NCBI GenBank assembly: GCA_036389455.1
Contig: DASVPW010000163.1
Span: 5,468-69,467, forward strand
Source: JAJKJG01 sp036389455
GTDB taxonomy: Bacteria > Pseudomonadota > Alphaproteobacteria > Rhizobiales > Beijerinckiaceae
DNA length: 64,000 bases
Direction of reading: 5' to 3'
Shown here: positions 29,957 through 38,728 of the stretch, piece by piece
Numbering within the stretch: position 1 is the first letter of the stretch
Layout: each line of letters opens with the position of its first letter
Made by a program: the position numbers and the translations under genes
The notes under the pieces: generated by a model
What the model was told of the DNA's origin: nothing
The model's input: the letters and a program-made list of their open reading frames with translations, nothing else
Database searches by the model: none

Positions 29957-31474
29957 TTACGGCGTCCGGACGGAGGGCTCAACCCCACCGCCGCCCCTCG
30001 CCCGGTCGCTTGGCGACTCGGCCTCTCCCGCGAGCGGGAGAGGCGAGGACAGCGGCAGCTCCAGCACGGCGCGCAGGCCAGGCGCGTTGTCCTCGAGCCG
30101 CAGCGCGCCCTCGTGCAGCCGTGCGACCGCAGCGGCGAGGCTCAAGCCGAGCCCGAAGCCCGGGCGGGAGCGGGCGCTTTCGAGGCGCACGAAGCGCTCG
30201 GTCACGCGCCCGCGCTCGGCTTCGGGGATCCCTGAGCCGCGGTCCGCGACCGCGATCGCGACGTGGCCGCCGCTCTTCGCGGCCGAGACGCTCACGAGCG
30301 GCGCGACGGCGGCGTCCGCGGGACGCCCGTATTTCAGCGCGTTGTCGAGGAGGTTCGCGACCGCCTGCCCCAGGAGCTCGCGGTTGCCGTGGACGGGGAG
30401 GTCGGGCTCGACCGCGACCTCGAGCGGCACGCCGGCCTCCTCGGCGACGGCCTCGTACAGCTCGGCGACGCTGCGCGCCACTTCCGCGGCGTCGAAGCCG
30501 GCAAGCGTCTCGCGGGCGTTGCCGGCCTCGAGCCGGGCGATCATCAGGAGGGCGTTGAAGATGCGGATGAGGTTCTCGCTCTCCTCGATCGTGGCCTCGA
30601 GGGCGGCGCGCAGCTCCTCCGGGGTGCGGGCGTTGCGCAGCGCCTCGTCCGCCTTGTTGCGCAGGCGGGTCAGCGGCGTCTTGAGATCGTGCGCGATGTT
30701 GTCCGAGACCTCGCGCATGCCGGTCATGAGCTCGCCGATGCGGTCGAGCATGGCGTTGAGGTTCTGCGCCAGCCGGTCGAACTCGTCGCCGGAGCCGCGC
30801 ACGGCGAGCCGCCCGTTGAGGTCGCCCGCCATGATGGTGCGCGTCGTCTCGGTCATGTCGTCGACGCGCCTCAGCACCCGCCGCGTCACGAACCACCCGC
30901 CGAGGACGCCGAGCGCCCCGACGAGGAGCAGCGACCAGCCGAAGGCGCGCCGGATCACCTCGCGCAGGCGTGTCCGCTCCTCCACGTCGCGCCCGACGAG
31001 GAGACGAAAGCCGCCGGTGAGCGTGAACACGCGCACGATCGCCTCGTGCGAGGCGGTGTCCGGGTCCCCGGCGCGGCCGTAGGGCGTCTCGCGGTAAAGG
31101 CAGCCGGGCTCCTCGCCGATGCAGGGCCTGGCGTCCGCCTGGCTCGGCCGCGCCGAGACCGACGGCGGGATCTCGTCCACGTTCCCGGCGATGCGCTCGC
31201 CCGCTGGGGTGGCGAGGAGGTAGAGCGACGCGCCGGGCTGCCTTGCCCGGCGCTCGACGATGGCGACGAGGCGGCGCAAGCCCCCGAGCCGGTACTGCTC
31301 GGAGAGGCCCGTGATCTCGGCCTCGATCGTGCCGACGATCTGGTCGTCGAGGACGCGCCCGGCGTTCCAGGCCACATAGCCGATGGTGAAGAACGCGAAG
31401 ACGGTGAAGACGAGGAGATAGGCGAGCAGCAGCCGGAACGCCGTCGAGCGCAGGAGCTTGCCGAGGGCGGTCAC
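29957..31474 (-). CDS. OmpR-type sensor histidine kinase upstream of glnE
   Basis: The 505-residue kinase has two membrane spans (about 10-35 and 165-190) around a periplasmic domain, a HAMP linker, the HisKA motif NIAHDLKTPLTRLR and the ATPase boxes NLLDNALKYG, DRGSGIP and GFGLGLSL. The start is GTG at 31474 within a 4-nt GTGA overlap with the response regulator, its cognate partner. About 25 C-terminal residues (LPLAGEAESPSDRARGGGG) are coded by a REP element and are unlike the family. Signal and target genes are not deducible. The order pleC-like, glnE, kinase, regulator, ccm genes recalls rhizobial genomes. Confidence 0.9.
   Translation of the reverse strand: MTALGKLLRSTAFRLLLAYLLVFTVFAFFTIGYVAWNAGRVLDDQIVGTIEAEITGLSEQYRLGGLRRLVAIVERRARQPGASLYLLATPAGERIAGNVDEIPPSVSARPSQADARPCIGEEPGCLYRETPYGRAGDPDTASHEAIVRVFTLTGGFRLLVGRDVEERTRLREVIRRAFGWSLLLVGALGVLGGWFVTRRVLRRVDDMTETTRTIMAGDLNGRLAVRGSGDEFDRLAQNLNAMLDRIGELMTGMREVSDNIAHDLKTPLTRLRNKADEALRNARTPEELRAALEATIEESENLIRIFNALLMIARLEAGNARETLAGFDAAEVARSVAELYEAVAEEAGVPLEVAVEPDLPVHGNRELLGQAVANLLDNALKYGRPADAAVAPLVSVSAAKSGGHVAIAVADRGSGIPEAERGRVTERFVRLESARSRPGFGLGLSLAAAVARLHEGALRLEDNAPGLRAVLELPLSSPLPLAGEAESPSDRARGGGGVEPSVRTP
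29985..30048. repeat. REP element coding the kinase C-terminus
   Basis: The perfect hairpin CCTCTCCCGC plus GAGCGGGAGAGG at 30022-30043 and the adjoining CGGTCGCTTGGCGACTCGG stretch belong to the REP type seen at 55070-55180, 58096-58146 and 59837-59861. It lies inside the 3' end of the histidine kinase gene and changes the last residues of that protein. Confidence 0.7.
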
Positions 31475-32166
31475 GCCTTCGCCCCGCCGCTGTCGCGGAC
31501 CATGTAGCCGGCGCCCCGGATGGTGTGGATGAGAGGGCGCTCGAAGCCCTTGTCGATCTTCGACCGCAGGCGCGAGACGTGCACGTCGATGACATTGGTC
31601 TGCGGGTCGAAGTGGTAGTCCCAGACGTGCTCGAGGAGCATGGTGCGGGTCACCACCTGCCCGGCGTTCTTCATCAGGTACTCGAGCAGGCGGAACTCGC
31701 GCGGCTGGAGCACGATCTCGGCGCCGCCCCGCGTCACGCGATGGGACAGGCGGTCGAGCTCGAGGTCGGCGACGCGGTAGGCGGTCGGCTCGCTCGAGGC
31801 GGAAGCGGCGCGGCGGCGCACCAGCACCTCGACGCGGGCGAGAAGCTCGGAGAAGGCGTAGGGCTTGGAGAGATAGTCGTCGCCGCCGGCACGCAGGCCC
31901 TTCACCCGGTCGTCGACCTGGCCGAGAGCCGAGAGGATCAGGACGGGGGTGTCGACGCCCTGCTCGCGCAGCGAGCGGATGAGCGAGAGCCCGTCGAGCT
32001 TCGGCAGCATGCGGTCGACGACGAGGACGTCGTAGGACGCCTCGCGCGCCATGGCGTAGCCGTCGAGCCCGTCGGCGGCGTGGTCCGCCACGTGTCCGGC
32101 CTCGCGAAACGCCTTGACGAGGTAGGATGCCGCCTCGCGGTCGTCCTCGATGATGAGAATCCGCAT
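31471..32166 (-). CDS. OmpR/PhoB family response regulator
   Basis: The 231-residue regulator has a receiver domain with the acidic pocket IIEDD, phospho-acceptor Asp51 (VLVVDRMLP) and Lys101 (YLSKPY), followed by a winged-helix DNA-binding domain (LQPREFRLLEYLMKNAGQVV, VDVHVSRLRSKID and GAGYMV). ATG at 32166 is chosen because it opens directly with MRILIIEDD; longer frames add residues unlike any receiver. Coupled to the kinase by a 4-nt overlap. Confidence 0.93.
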   Translation of the reverse strand: MRILIIEDDREAASYLVKAFREAGHVADHAADGLDGYAMAREASYDVLVVDRMLPKLDGLSLIRSLREQGVDTPVLILSALGQVDDRVKGLRAGGDDYLSKPYAFSELLARVEVLVRRRAASASSEPTAYRVADLELDRLSHRVTRGGAEIVLQPREFRLLEYLMKNAGQVVTRTMLLEHVWDYHFDPQTNVIDVHVSRLRSKIDKGFERPLIHTIRGAGYMVRDSGGAKA

Positions 32167-32387
32167 GGGGCGCCAGCATAGGGCCAAACGGAAGCAGGCG
32201 GCAGGCCGGACGTGGAGGATGTCCGACCTGCCGCAGGCAGGACGCCGAGCCGGCTGGGGGGCGACTGATGATGGCCCGGCGCCCGTACCCGGTTCCCTCC
32301 TGGCCAGGGGGGTGAAGCCGGAGAGAACTAAGCCCGGACGATAGGACATCGCCCCTTACGGCGGGGTCGCCGGAGCATGAACTCTTG

Positions 32388-32858
32388 TTAACCTTTGGGG
32401 GCTGGCGCGCCGTCCTCGAGCGCTCGCGCGAGCGCCGCCTGTTCCTCCGCGGTGAGGGGGGCCGGCGCCGCGCCGCGCCGCCGGCGCAGCGCCAGGACGA
32501 GCCCGAGGGCGCCGAAGCCGAGCGCGAAGGCGGGGGCGAGCCAGAGCAGCGCGGTGTGGAGGGCGAAGCGGGGGCGCAGCAGCACGAAATCGCCGTAGCG
32601 CCGCACCACGAAATCGCGCACGGCGGCATCCGGGTCGCCGGCCTTCAGGCGCTCGCGCACGAGGATGCGCAAGTCGCGGGCGAGGGGTGCGTCGGACTCG
32701 TCGATCGATTGGTTCTGGCACACGAGGCAGCGCAAATCCGCCGAGATGGCGCGGGCTCGCCGCTCGAGGGCGGGGTCCGGCAGAATCTCGTCGGGCTGGA
32801 CCGCGAGGGCGGGGGCGGTGAGCGAAAGCAGGAGCGCGGCGACCGTAGCCGGACGCAT
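32388..32858 (-). CDS. ccmH: Cytochrome c-type biogenesis protein CcmH (CycL)
   Basis: The 156-residue protein has a signal peptide (LLLSLTAPALA), a periplasmic domain with the redox pair LRCLVCQNQSI that reduces apocytochrome c thiols, and a C-terminal membrane anchor (LWLAPAFALGFGALGLVLAL). It is the last gene of the ccmI-E-F-H operon, 4 nt after ccmF. A 221-nt spacer separates it from the response regulator; in some rhizobia a degP gene stands at that position, and none is present here. Confidence 0.94.
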   Translation of the reverse strand: MRPATVAALLLSLTAPALAVQPDEILPDPALERRARAISADLRCLVCQNQSIDESDAPLARDLRILVRERLKAGDPDAAVRDFVVRRYGDFVLLRPRFALHTALLWLAPAFALGFGALGLVLALRRRRGAAPAPLTAEEQAALARALEDGAPAPKG

Positions 32859-32862
32859 GGAG

Positions 32863-34845
32863 CTACTCCGCCGGCACGGCGAGCGGCGCGGCCTTTGCTC
32901 GCGCCGGCGCGCCGATGCGGAAGCGGCGGTCGGTGAGCGACACCGCGCCGCCGAAGGCCATGACGACGGCGCCGAGCCAGATCAGCAGCACGAGCGGCTT
33001 GTAGAACAGCCGCAGGCCGATCGAGCCGTCCTCCTGGCGCTCGCCGAAGCTCGCGTAGACTTGGGAGACGAGACCAACCGTCATGATGCCGGCCTCGGTC
33101 GTCGGAGTGCCGCGGGTGGTATAGACGCGCTTCTCGGTCTCGAGCGGGCCGACCTCCTCGTCGCCGCGGAACACGGTGAGGCGCGCGACCTCCTCGCGGT
33201 AGTTCGGGCCGGTGCGCGGCACGACGCCGTCGAGGCGCACCACATAGGAGCCGGCCGCGATGCGCTCGCCGACGCGCACGGTCGCGATGGTCTCGTGGCT
33301 CCAGGCCGAGGCCGCGATCCCGATCACGGTGACGCCGACGCCGGCGTGCGCGAAGGCCATGCCCCAGGTCGAGCGCGGCAGGCCGCGGGCGCGGAGGAGC
33401 GCCGTCGCGAGCGGCTTCCCTCGCGTCCACGAGCGGGTGACGATCTCGTTGAGGGAGCCGAGGATCAGGAAGGCCCCGAGCCCGACCCCGAGCGGCGCGA
33501 GCACCGGGCCGCCGCTGCGCACCGCGATCAGGACAAGCGCCACGGCGACCGCAATCCCCATGGCCCAGTAGAGCCGCTGGGCGACTCCCAAGAGATCGCC
33601 GCGCTTCCAGGCCATGGTCTGGCCGAAGGGGAGGAGGAGCAGGAGCGGTGCAACGAGGGGCAGGAAGGTCGCATTGAAGAAAGGTGCGCCGACCGAGATC
33701 TTCGTGCCGGTCAGCGCCTCGAGCGCGAGGGGATAGAGCGTGCCGACGAACACCGTCGCGCAGGCCGAGGCGAGGAACAGGTTGTTGAGGACGAGCGCGC
33801 CCTCGCGTGACACCGGCGCGAAGACGCCGCCCTGCCGCAGCACCGGCGCGCGAACCGCGAAGAGTGTCAGCGAGCCGCCGATGAAGATCGTGAGGATCGC
33901 GAGGATGAAGATGCCGCGGGCGGGATCGACCGCGAAAGCGTGCACGGAGGTGAGCACGCCCGAGCGCACGAGGAAGGTGCCGAGGAGCGACAGCGAGAAG
34001 GTGAGGATCGCGAGAAGGATCGTCCAGACCTTGAGGGCGTCGCGCTTCTCCATCACGATCGTCGAATGGAGGAGCGCCGTGCCGGCAAGCCACGGCATCA
34101 GCGAGGCGTTCTCGACCGGGTCCCAGAACCACCAGCCGCCCCAGCCGAGCTCGTAGTAGGCCCAGTACGAGCCCATCGCGATTCCAAGCGTGAGGAACAC
34201 CCAGGCGGCGAGGGTCCAGGGCCGCACCGCGCGGGCCCAGACCGCATCGATGCGCCCGTCGATCAGCGCCGCCATGGCGAAGGCGAAGGAGATCGAGAAC
34301 CCGACGTAGCCGACGTACAGGAGCGGCGGGTGAATCGCGAGGCCGGGGTCCTGCAGGACCGGGTTGAGGTCCCGGCCCTCGAACGGCGCCGGGTCGAGCC
34401 GGGTGAACGGGTTCGAGGCGACCAGGATGAAGAGCAGGAACGCCGCCGTGACGGCAGCCTGCACGGCAAGCGTGTTGGCACGAAGCCGCGCCGGCACGCT
34501 GTTGCGGGCGGCGGCCACGATCCCGCCGAACAGCGTCAGGATCAGGACCCACAGGAGCATCGAGCCCTCGTGGTTCCCCCACACGCCGGAAAGCTTGTAG
34601 ATAAAGGGCTTCGCCGAGTGCGAGTTCTCGACGACGTTGAGGAGCGAGAAGTCCGACGTCGCATAGGCGTTGGCGAGCGCCGCGAAGGCGAAGGCGACGC
34701 AGCCGAACACGACGAGGGCGACCGGCGAGGCCACGCCCATCAGCACAGGATCGTTCGCGCGCGTTCCCCATAAGGGGACGACGAGCTGGACGAGCGACAG
34801 CCCGAGCGCGAGCGCGAGCGCGAAATGCCCGGCCTCGATCAGCAT
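32863..34845 (-). CDS. ccmF: Heme lyase CcmF (CycK)
   Basis: The 660-residue inner-membrane protein attaches heme to apocytochrome c. It has about fifteen spans and the tryptophan-rich heme-handling segment (GWGGWWFWDPVENASLMPWL), with conserved His residues in SGVWGNHEGSM and TALLHSTIV. The length agrees with the family. It lies between ccmE and ccmH on the same strand. Confidence 0.96.
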   Translation of the reverse strand: MLIEAGHFALALALGLSLVQLVVPLWGTRANDPVLMGVASPVALVVFGCVAFAFAALANAYATSDFSLLNVVENSHSAKPFIYKLSGVWGNHEGSMLLWVLILTLFGGIVAAARNSVPARLRANTLAVQAAVTAAFLLFILVASNPFTRLDPAPFEGRDLNPVLQDPGLAIHPPLLYVGYVGFSISFAFAMAALIDGRIDAVWARAVRPWTLAAWVFLTLGIAMGSYWAYYELGWGGWWFWDPVENASLMPWLAGTALLHSTIVMEKRDALKVWTILLAILTFSLSLLGTFLVRSGVLTSVHAFAVDPARGIFILAILTIFIGGSLTLFAVRAPVLRQGGVFAPVSREGALVLNNLFLASACATVFVGTLYPLALEALTGTKISVGAPFFNATFLPLVAPLLLLLPFGQTMAWKRGDLLGVAQRLYWAMGIAVAVALVLIAVRSGGPVLAPLGVGLGAFLILGSLNEIVTRSWTRGKPLATALLRARGLPRSTWGMAFAHAGVGVTVIGIAASAWSHETIATVRVGERIAAGSYVVRLDGVVPRTGPNYREEVARLTVFRGDEEVGPLETEKRVYTTRGTPTTEAGIMTVGLVSQVYASFGERQEDGSIGLRLFYKPLVLLIWLGAVVMAFGGAVSLTDRRFRIGAPARAKAAPLAVPAE

Positions 34846-34858
34846 GGGGCGGCTCCGA

Positions 34859-35311
34859 TCATCGCCTCGCCTGCGGCTTCTCGCCCTGCCAGTGTCCCTG
34901 CGCCTTCAACGCGTCGGCGACCTCGCGGGGCATGTAGGTCTCGTCGTGGCGGGCCAGCACGGTGTCGGCCTTGAAGACGCCCGACGGCTCGAGAACGCCT
35001 TCGGCGACGACGCCCTGCCCCTCGCGGAAGAGGTCCGGCAGGAGGCCCTGGTAGCGCACCGGGATCGCGCCCTGCGCGTCGACGACCTCGAACGCGACCT
35101 GCTGGTTATCGCCGCGCCGGATCGAGCCTTCCTTGACGAGGCCGCCGAGGCGGAAGCGCGTGCCGGGCTTGATGCCCTTCGCCGCGACATCGGCCGGCGC
35201 GTGGAAGAACACGATCGAGTCGCGCATGGCGTAGAGCACGAGGCCGAGCGCCACGCCGAGCACACCGATTGCGGTCGCGATCATGGCGAGGCGGCGCTGC
35301 CTGCGCGTCAT
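34859..35311 (-). CDS. ccmE: Heme chaperone CcmE (CycJ)
   Basis: The 150-residue protein has an N-terminal membrane anchor (LAMIATAIGVLGVALGLVLY) and a periplasmic OB-fold domain. The heme is carried covalently on the His of VLARHDETYMP, which is present. ATG at 35311 overlaps the ccmI stop by 4 nt. It hands heme to CcmF, coded 13 nt downstream. Confidence 0.95.
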   Translation of the reverse strand: MTRRQRRLAMIATAIGVLGVALGLVLYAMRDSIVFFHAPADVAAKGIKPGTRFRLGGLVKEGSIRRGDNQQVAFEVVDAQGAIPVRYQGLLPDLFREGQGVVAEGVLEPSGVFKADTVLARHDETYMPREVADALKAQGHWQGEKPQARR

Positions 35312-36381
35312 CGCTTCGCCTCGAGATCGAGCCTGAGCTCGCGGGCGAGCGCGTCGAGGCTGTCCCGCTGCGGCGTGCTCTCGGCGACGGCCCGGCGCGC
35401 CTTGTCGAGGGCCAGGATCGCCTTCTCGCGCTCGCCGAGGACGGCGTAGGAGCGCACGAGCCGCGACCACTCGTCGGCAGAGCCGCCGCCCGCTTCGAGC
35501 CGGGCCGCCAGTCCCTCGACCATGCCGCGGATGGCCGCCTCCCGGTCCGGCGCGGGCAGCTTCGCCATCCGCTCGCGGACGAGCGGCAGCCAGGGAGCAT
35601 CGGGAGGGGAGCGCGCGATCAGGCCGGCGTAGTAGCCGCGGGCCTTCCCGGGATCGCCGTCCTGCTCGGCGGCCTGCGCCAGATAGAAACTCGCCTTCGG
35701 GTTCGCGGGCTCGAGCGCCAGCGCCTTCTCCAGGGCGGCGCGGGCGTCGGCGGAGACGACGCCGTCCTGCGCGCCGACGAGCGCCTCGCCGAAGGCCGTA
35801 AGCCGGGCCGCGGTCTCTCCGAGGAGGCGGATCGCGGACCGATAGGCCCGCGCGGCATCGTCGAAGCGGCCTACGCGGAGGTAGACCGGCGCCACGACCT
35901 CCCAGCCGCGTCCGTCGTCCGGATGCGCGGCGAGATGGGCCTCAATCCGCTGCACCGCGGCCGCGACGTCGACCCGCTGCGGCTCGGCCTCGAGGCGCGC
36001 GGCAAGCGGCTGGGAGGGAAGCTGGGGAGAGCCGTAGGCGCCGTAGATGGCAAGCGCCAGCAGCGGTACCACGGAGAGCGCGATCGCGGACACCGCGCGC
36101 CGGCGGCGGAGCGCCGGCTCGCCCATGGCGTCGCCGGACGAAGGAGGGGCGGCCGCGGTGGCGCGCAGGAGCCGCCGTCCGGCTTCGGTCCTCGCGGCCT
36201 CGGCCTCGGCCGGCGAGAGGAGGCCGCGCTCTTCGTCGCGGGCGATCTCGGCGATCTGGTCGCGGTAGAACTTCGTCTCGACCCGCTCGTCGGCGGCGCG
36301 CGCCGGGGCGCGCGACAGCGGCCACAGGACGGCGAGCACGGCCGCCCCCGTCATCAGCGCGAAAATCACCCAGATCGCCAT
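35308..36381 (-). CDS. ccmI: Cytochrome c maturation protein CcmI (CycH)
   Basis: The 357-residue protein has an N-terminal span, an Arg-rich cytoplasmic loop (EERGLLSPAEAEAARTE), a second span (AIALSVVPLLALAIYGAYG) and a periplasmic TPR-like domain that binds the apocytochrome c C-terminus. It is the first gene of the ccm operon. A 95-nt gap with a hairpin separates it from the upstream 60-aa ORF. Confidence 0.92.
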   Translation of the reverse strand: MAIWVIFALMTGAAVLAVLWPLSRAPARAADERVETKFYRDQIAEIARDEERGLLSPAEAEAARTEAGRRLLRATAAAPPSSGDAMGEPALRRRRAVSAIALSVVPLLALAIYGAYGSPQLPSQPLAARLEAEPQRVDVAAAVQRIEAHLAAHPDDGRGWEVVAPVYLRVGRFDDAARAYRSAIRLLGETAARLTAFGEALVGAQDGVVSADARAALEKALALEPANPKASFYLAQAAEQDGDPGKARGYYAGLIARSPPDAPWLPLVRERMAKLPAPDREAAIRGMVEGLAARLEAGGGSADEWSRLVRSYAVLGEREKAILALDKARRAVAESTPQRDSLDALARELRLDLEAKR

Positions 36382-36458
36382 GCGGTTTTATCTACCGCGA
36401 CGTGGCTCTTGGCGATGGCGGGAGCGGGCGACACGGTGACGCGTAAGGACCTCTCCTT

Positions 36459-36478
36459 GAGGAGCGGCCGCGCTCCTC
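36459..36478 (-). terminator. GC-rich hairpin after the 60-aa ORF
   Basis: GAGGAGCGGCCGCGCTCCTC forms an 8-bp stem (GAGGAGCG with CGCTCCTC) and overlaps the stop of the 60-aa ORF. It could end the two-component transcript ahead of ccmI. There is no T-tract on the minus strand, so factor-independent termination is not certain. Confidence 0.4.
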
Positions 36479-36659
36479 ACCAGCCCTCGCCCGTGTCGCG
36501 AACACGAGGACGCGCCGGCTTGCTCTCCGGCGCGGGCTTCGCGGCCTGGAGCGCCGACCGGGATGGCTCGATGCGGACGGCGGCGACGCGTTGTGCGCGA
36601 CGGCGCGCGAGCTTCGCCGGCTCCTCGGTGCCGTTGTGCACGTCCCGACATGCGGTCAT
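36477..36659 (-). CDS. 60-aa basic ORF translationally coupled to a histidine kinase
   Basis: The ATG at 36657-36659 overlaps the stop of the upstream kinase in an ATGA junction. The 60 residues (MTACRDVHNGTEEPAKLARR at the start, ending RPRVRDTGEGW) are rich in Arg, Ala and Pro and contain no span or signal peptide. I recognise no family. The coupling is the main support; base composition alone does not distinguish it from chance. Confidence 0.4.
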   Translation of the reverse strand: MTACRDVHNGTEEPAKLARRRAQRVAAVRIEPSRSALQAAKPAPESKPARPRVRDTGEGW

Positions 36660-38044
36660 CCCGCATCGCCCGGCAGCTCGAGCACCGCGCGCAGGCCGCC
36701 AAGCGGAGAGCGGTCGAGAGTGAGCATGCCGCGGTAGAGCGCCGCGAGGTCGCCGACGATCGAAAGGCCGAGGCCGGAGCCGGGCTTCGTCTCGTCGAGC
36801 CGCCGGCCGCGCTCGAGCATGGCGGCGCGGGCCTCGTCCGGGAGACCTGGGCCGTCGTCGTCGATCGTGACGCGCAGCCAGGCGCGGTCGCCCTCGCGCA
36901 CGGTCTCGGCCGAGACCTCGACCCGGGCCGCCGCCCACTTGCAGGCGTTGTCGACGAGGTTGCCGATCATCTCCTCGAGATCCTGCCGCTCACCGCGGAA
37001 GCGCGTGCTGGGCGGGATCGCGGTCGCGATCGCGACCGTCCTGTCCTGGTAGATCCTCTGGAAGGTCCGGGCGAGGCCGGCGATGACGGGCTCGGCCTCG
37101 GTGACGGTGCCGAGCGTGCCGGCGAGCGCCGCGGCGCGGGCGCGGTCGAGGTGGTAGTTCACCTGGTCGCGCATGAGGCGCGCCTGCTCGCGCACTTTCG
37201 CGGCGACCTCGTCGGGGGCTGTCCCGACCTCGTTGACGATCACGCTGAGCGGCGTCTTCAGGGCGTGGGCAAGGTTGCCGACCTGGGTGCGGGCCCGATC
37301 GAGGATCTCGCGATTGGTGTCGAGGAGGAGGTTGAGCTCCTGGGCGAGGGGCGCGATATCGCGCGGGTACTCGCCGGGGATGCGCTCGGCCTCGCCACGG
37401 CGGATCGCGCTGAGCGCGCTGCGCAGCTTCGTCAGCGGCCCGAGGCCGAAACGGATCTGCAACAGCGTCGTCGCCCCGAGCGCGATGCCGAGGAGGACGA
37501 AGGTGATCGTCAGGGAGACGATGAAGCGGCGGACCTCGGTCGCGATCTCGTCGGCGGGACCGGCGACGCGGACCACGTAGCGCCCGTCCTCGCCGAGGTC
37601 GATGTCGCGCTCGACGATCCGCAGCATCCGATCCTCAGGGCCTTTGCGGTAGCCTTTTCGGATCTCGCCGAAGCGGCTCGAGTCGCCGGGCGGCACGAGG
37701 CCCGTGAGCTGAGCGCCGAAGAGAGAGCGCGACGAGCGGATGTCGCGGGGGGGCGCGTCCGGCTGGCCGGCCTGCCAGTACCAGCCCGAGAGCGGCAGGT
37801 CGAAGCGCGGGTCCCCGAGGGTACCGAGCTCGCGCTGGTCCGGGTTGCCCTGCGTGACGAGGTCCGAAGCGAGGTCGGTGGCGTAGACCAGGAGGCGCGC
37901 ATCGAAGGCGCGCTCCGTCGTCTCGCGGTAGAGCGCCGAGAGGATCAGCCCGGCGACGAGGAGGATCAGGAAACTCCAGAACAGCGCTGAGGCCGCGAGA
38001 CGGACCGCGATCGACCGGCCGGCCAGGACCCGGGCGGCGGCCAC
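36656..38044 (-). CDS. Sensor histidine kinase, PhoQ/FeuQ-like
   Basis: The 462-residue kinase has an N-terminal span (LFWSFLILLVAGLILSAL), a periplasmic domain, a second span near 180-200, HAMP, the phospho-acceptor motif NLAHALKTPLSVIVNEV and the boxes NLVDNACKW, DDDGPGLP and GSGLGLSI. ALKTP in place of ELRTP is typical of the PhoQ-like group that includes FeuQ. The kinase starts 4 nt after its response regulator. A small exported protein gene upstream completes a layout like feuN-feuP-feuQ of Sinorhizobium; the identity is inferred from that layout. Confidence 0.9.
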   Translation of the reverse strand: MAAARVLAGRSIAVRLAASALFWSFLILLVAGLILSALYRETTERAFDARLLVYATDLASDLVTQGNPDQRELGTLGDPRFDLPLSGWYWQAGQPDAPPRDIRSSRSLFGAQLTGLVPPGDSSRFGEIRKGYRKGPEDRMLRIVERDIDLGEDGRYVVRVAGPADEIATEVRRFIVSLTITFVLLGIALGATTLLQIRFGLGPLTKLRSALSAIRRGEAERIPGEYPRDIAPLAQELNLLLDTNREILDRARTQVGNLAHALKTPLSVIVNEVGTAPDEVAAKVREQARLMRDQVNYHLDRARAAALAGTLGTVTEAEPVIAGLARTFQRIYQDRTVAIATAIPPSTRFRGERQDLEEMIGNLVDNACKWAAARVEVSAETVREGDRAWLRVTIDDDGPGLPDEARAAMLERGRRLDETKPGSGLGLSIVGDLAALYRGMLTLDRSPLGGLRAVLELPGDAG

Positions 38045-38048
38045 TCCG

Positions 38049-38717
38049 CTACTCCTTTGCGGCGGGCTCGACGAGATAGCCGAGGCCCCTCACCGTCTGG
38101 ATCAGCTCGACCCCGAGCTTCTTACGCAGGCGCCCGACGAACACCTCGATGGTGTTCGAGTCGCGGTCGAAGTCCTGGTCGTAGAGGTGTTCGGTCAGCT
38201 CCGCGCGCGAGACGATGCGGCCGGCGTGGTGCATGAGGTAGGACAAGAGCCGGTACTCGTGCGAGGTGAGCTTGACGGGGCTGCCCTCGACCGCGACCCG
38301 GCCGGAGCGCGTGTCGAGGCGGACCGGGCCGCAGACGATCTCGCTCGAGGCATGGCCGGTGGCACGGCGGAGCAGCGCGCGGATGCGCGCCAGGAGCTCC
38401 TCCATGTGGAACGGCTTCGTGACGTAGTCGTCGGCGCCGGCGTCGAAGCCCGTGACCTTGTCGCTCCAGCGGTCGCGCGCCGTCAGGATGATGACCGGCG
38501 CCTTCATCCCGGCGCGGCGCCAAGCGTTGAGCACGGAGACGCCGTCGACCTTCGGCAGGCCGAGGTCGAGGATGATGGCGTCGTAGGGCTCGGTCTCGCC
38601 CAGGAAGCCGCCCTCCTCGCCGTCGAAGGCCTTGTCGACGGCGTAGCCTGCCCCCTCGAGGGCGGCGACGATCTGGCGGTTGAGGTTTTTGTCGTCCTCG
38701 ACGACGAGAAGACGCAC
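38049..38717 (-). CDS. OmpR-family response regulator, PhoP/FeuP-like
   Basis: The 222-residue regulator has the receiver pocket VVEDDKN, phospho-acceptor Asp51 (IILDLGLPK), the LTARDRWSDKV segment typical of the PhoP group, and a winged helix (LTSHEYRLLSYLMHHAGRIV, IEVFVGRLRKKLG). GTG at 38717 is the start, since it gives MRLLVVEDDK. It stands 11 nt after the PepSY-like gene and 4 nt before the kinase. Confidence 0.92.
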   Translation of the reverse strand: MRLLVVEDDKNLNRQIVAALEGAGYAVDKAFDGEEGGFLGETEPYDAIILDLGLPKVDGVSVLNAWRRAGMKAPVIILTARDRWSDKVTGFDAGADDYVTKPFHMEELLARIRALLRRATGHASSEIVCGPVRLDTRSGRVAVEGSPVKLTSHEYRLLSYLMHHAGRIVSRAELTEHLYDQDFDRDSNTIEVFVGRLRKKLGVELIQTVRGLGYLVEPAAKE

Positions 38718-38728
38718 GCTGGGGAATC

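Noticed and set aside
32380..32400. TTAACC near the end of ccmH as a CtrA half-site
   Set aside because: A single half-site without a TTAA partner at seven bases, located at the 3' end of a gene, is not meaningful.
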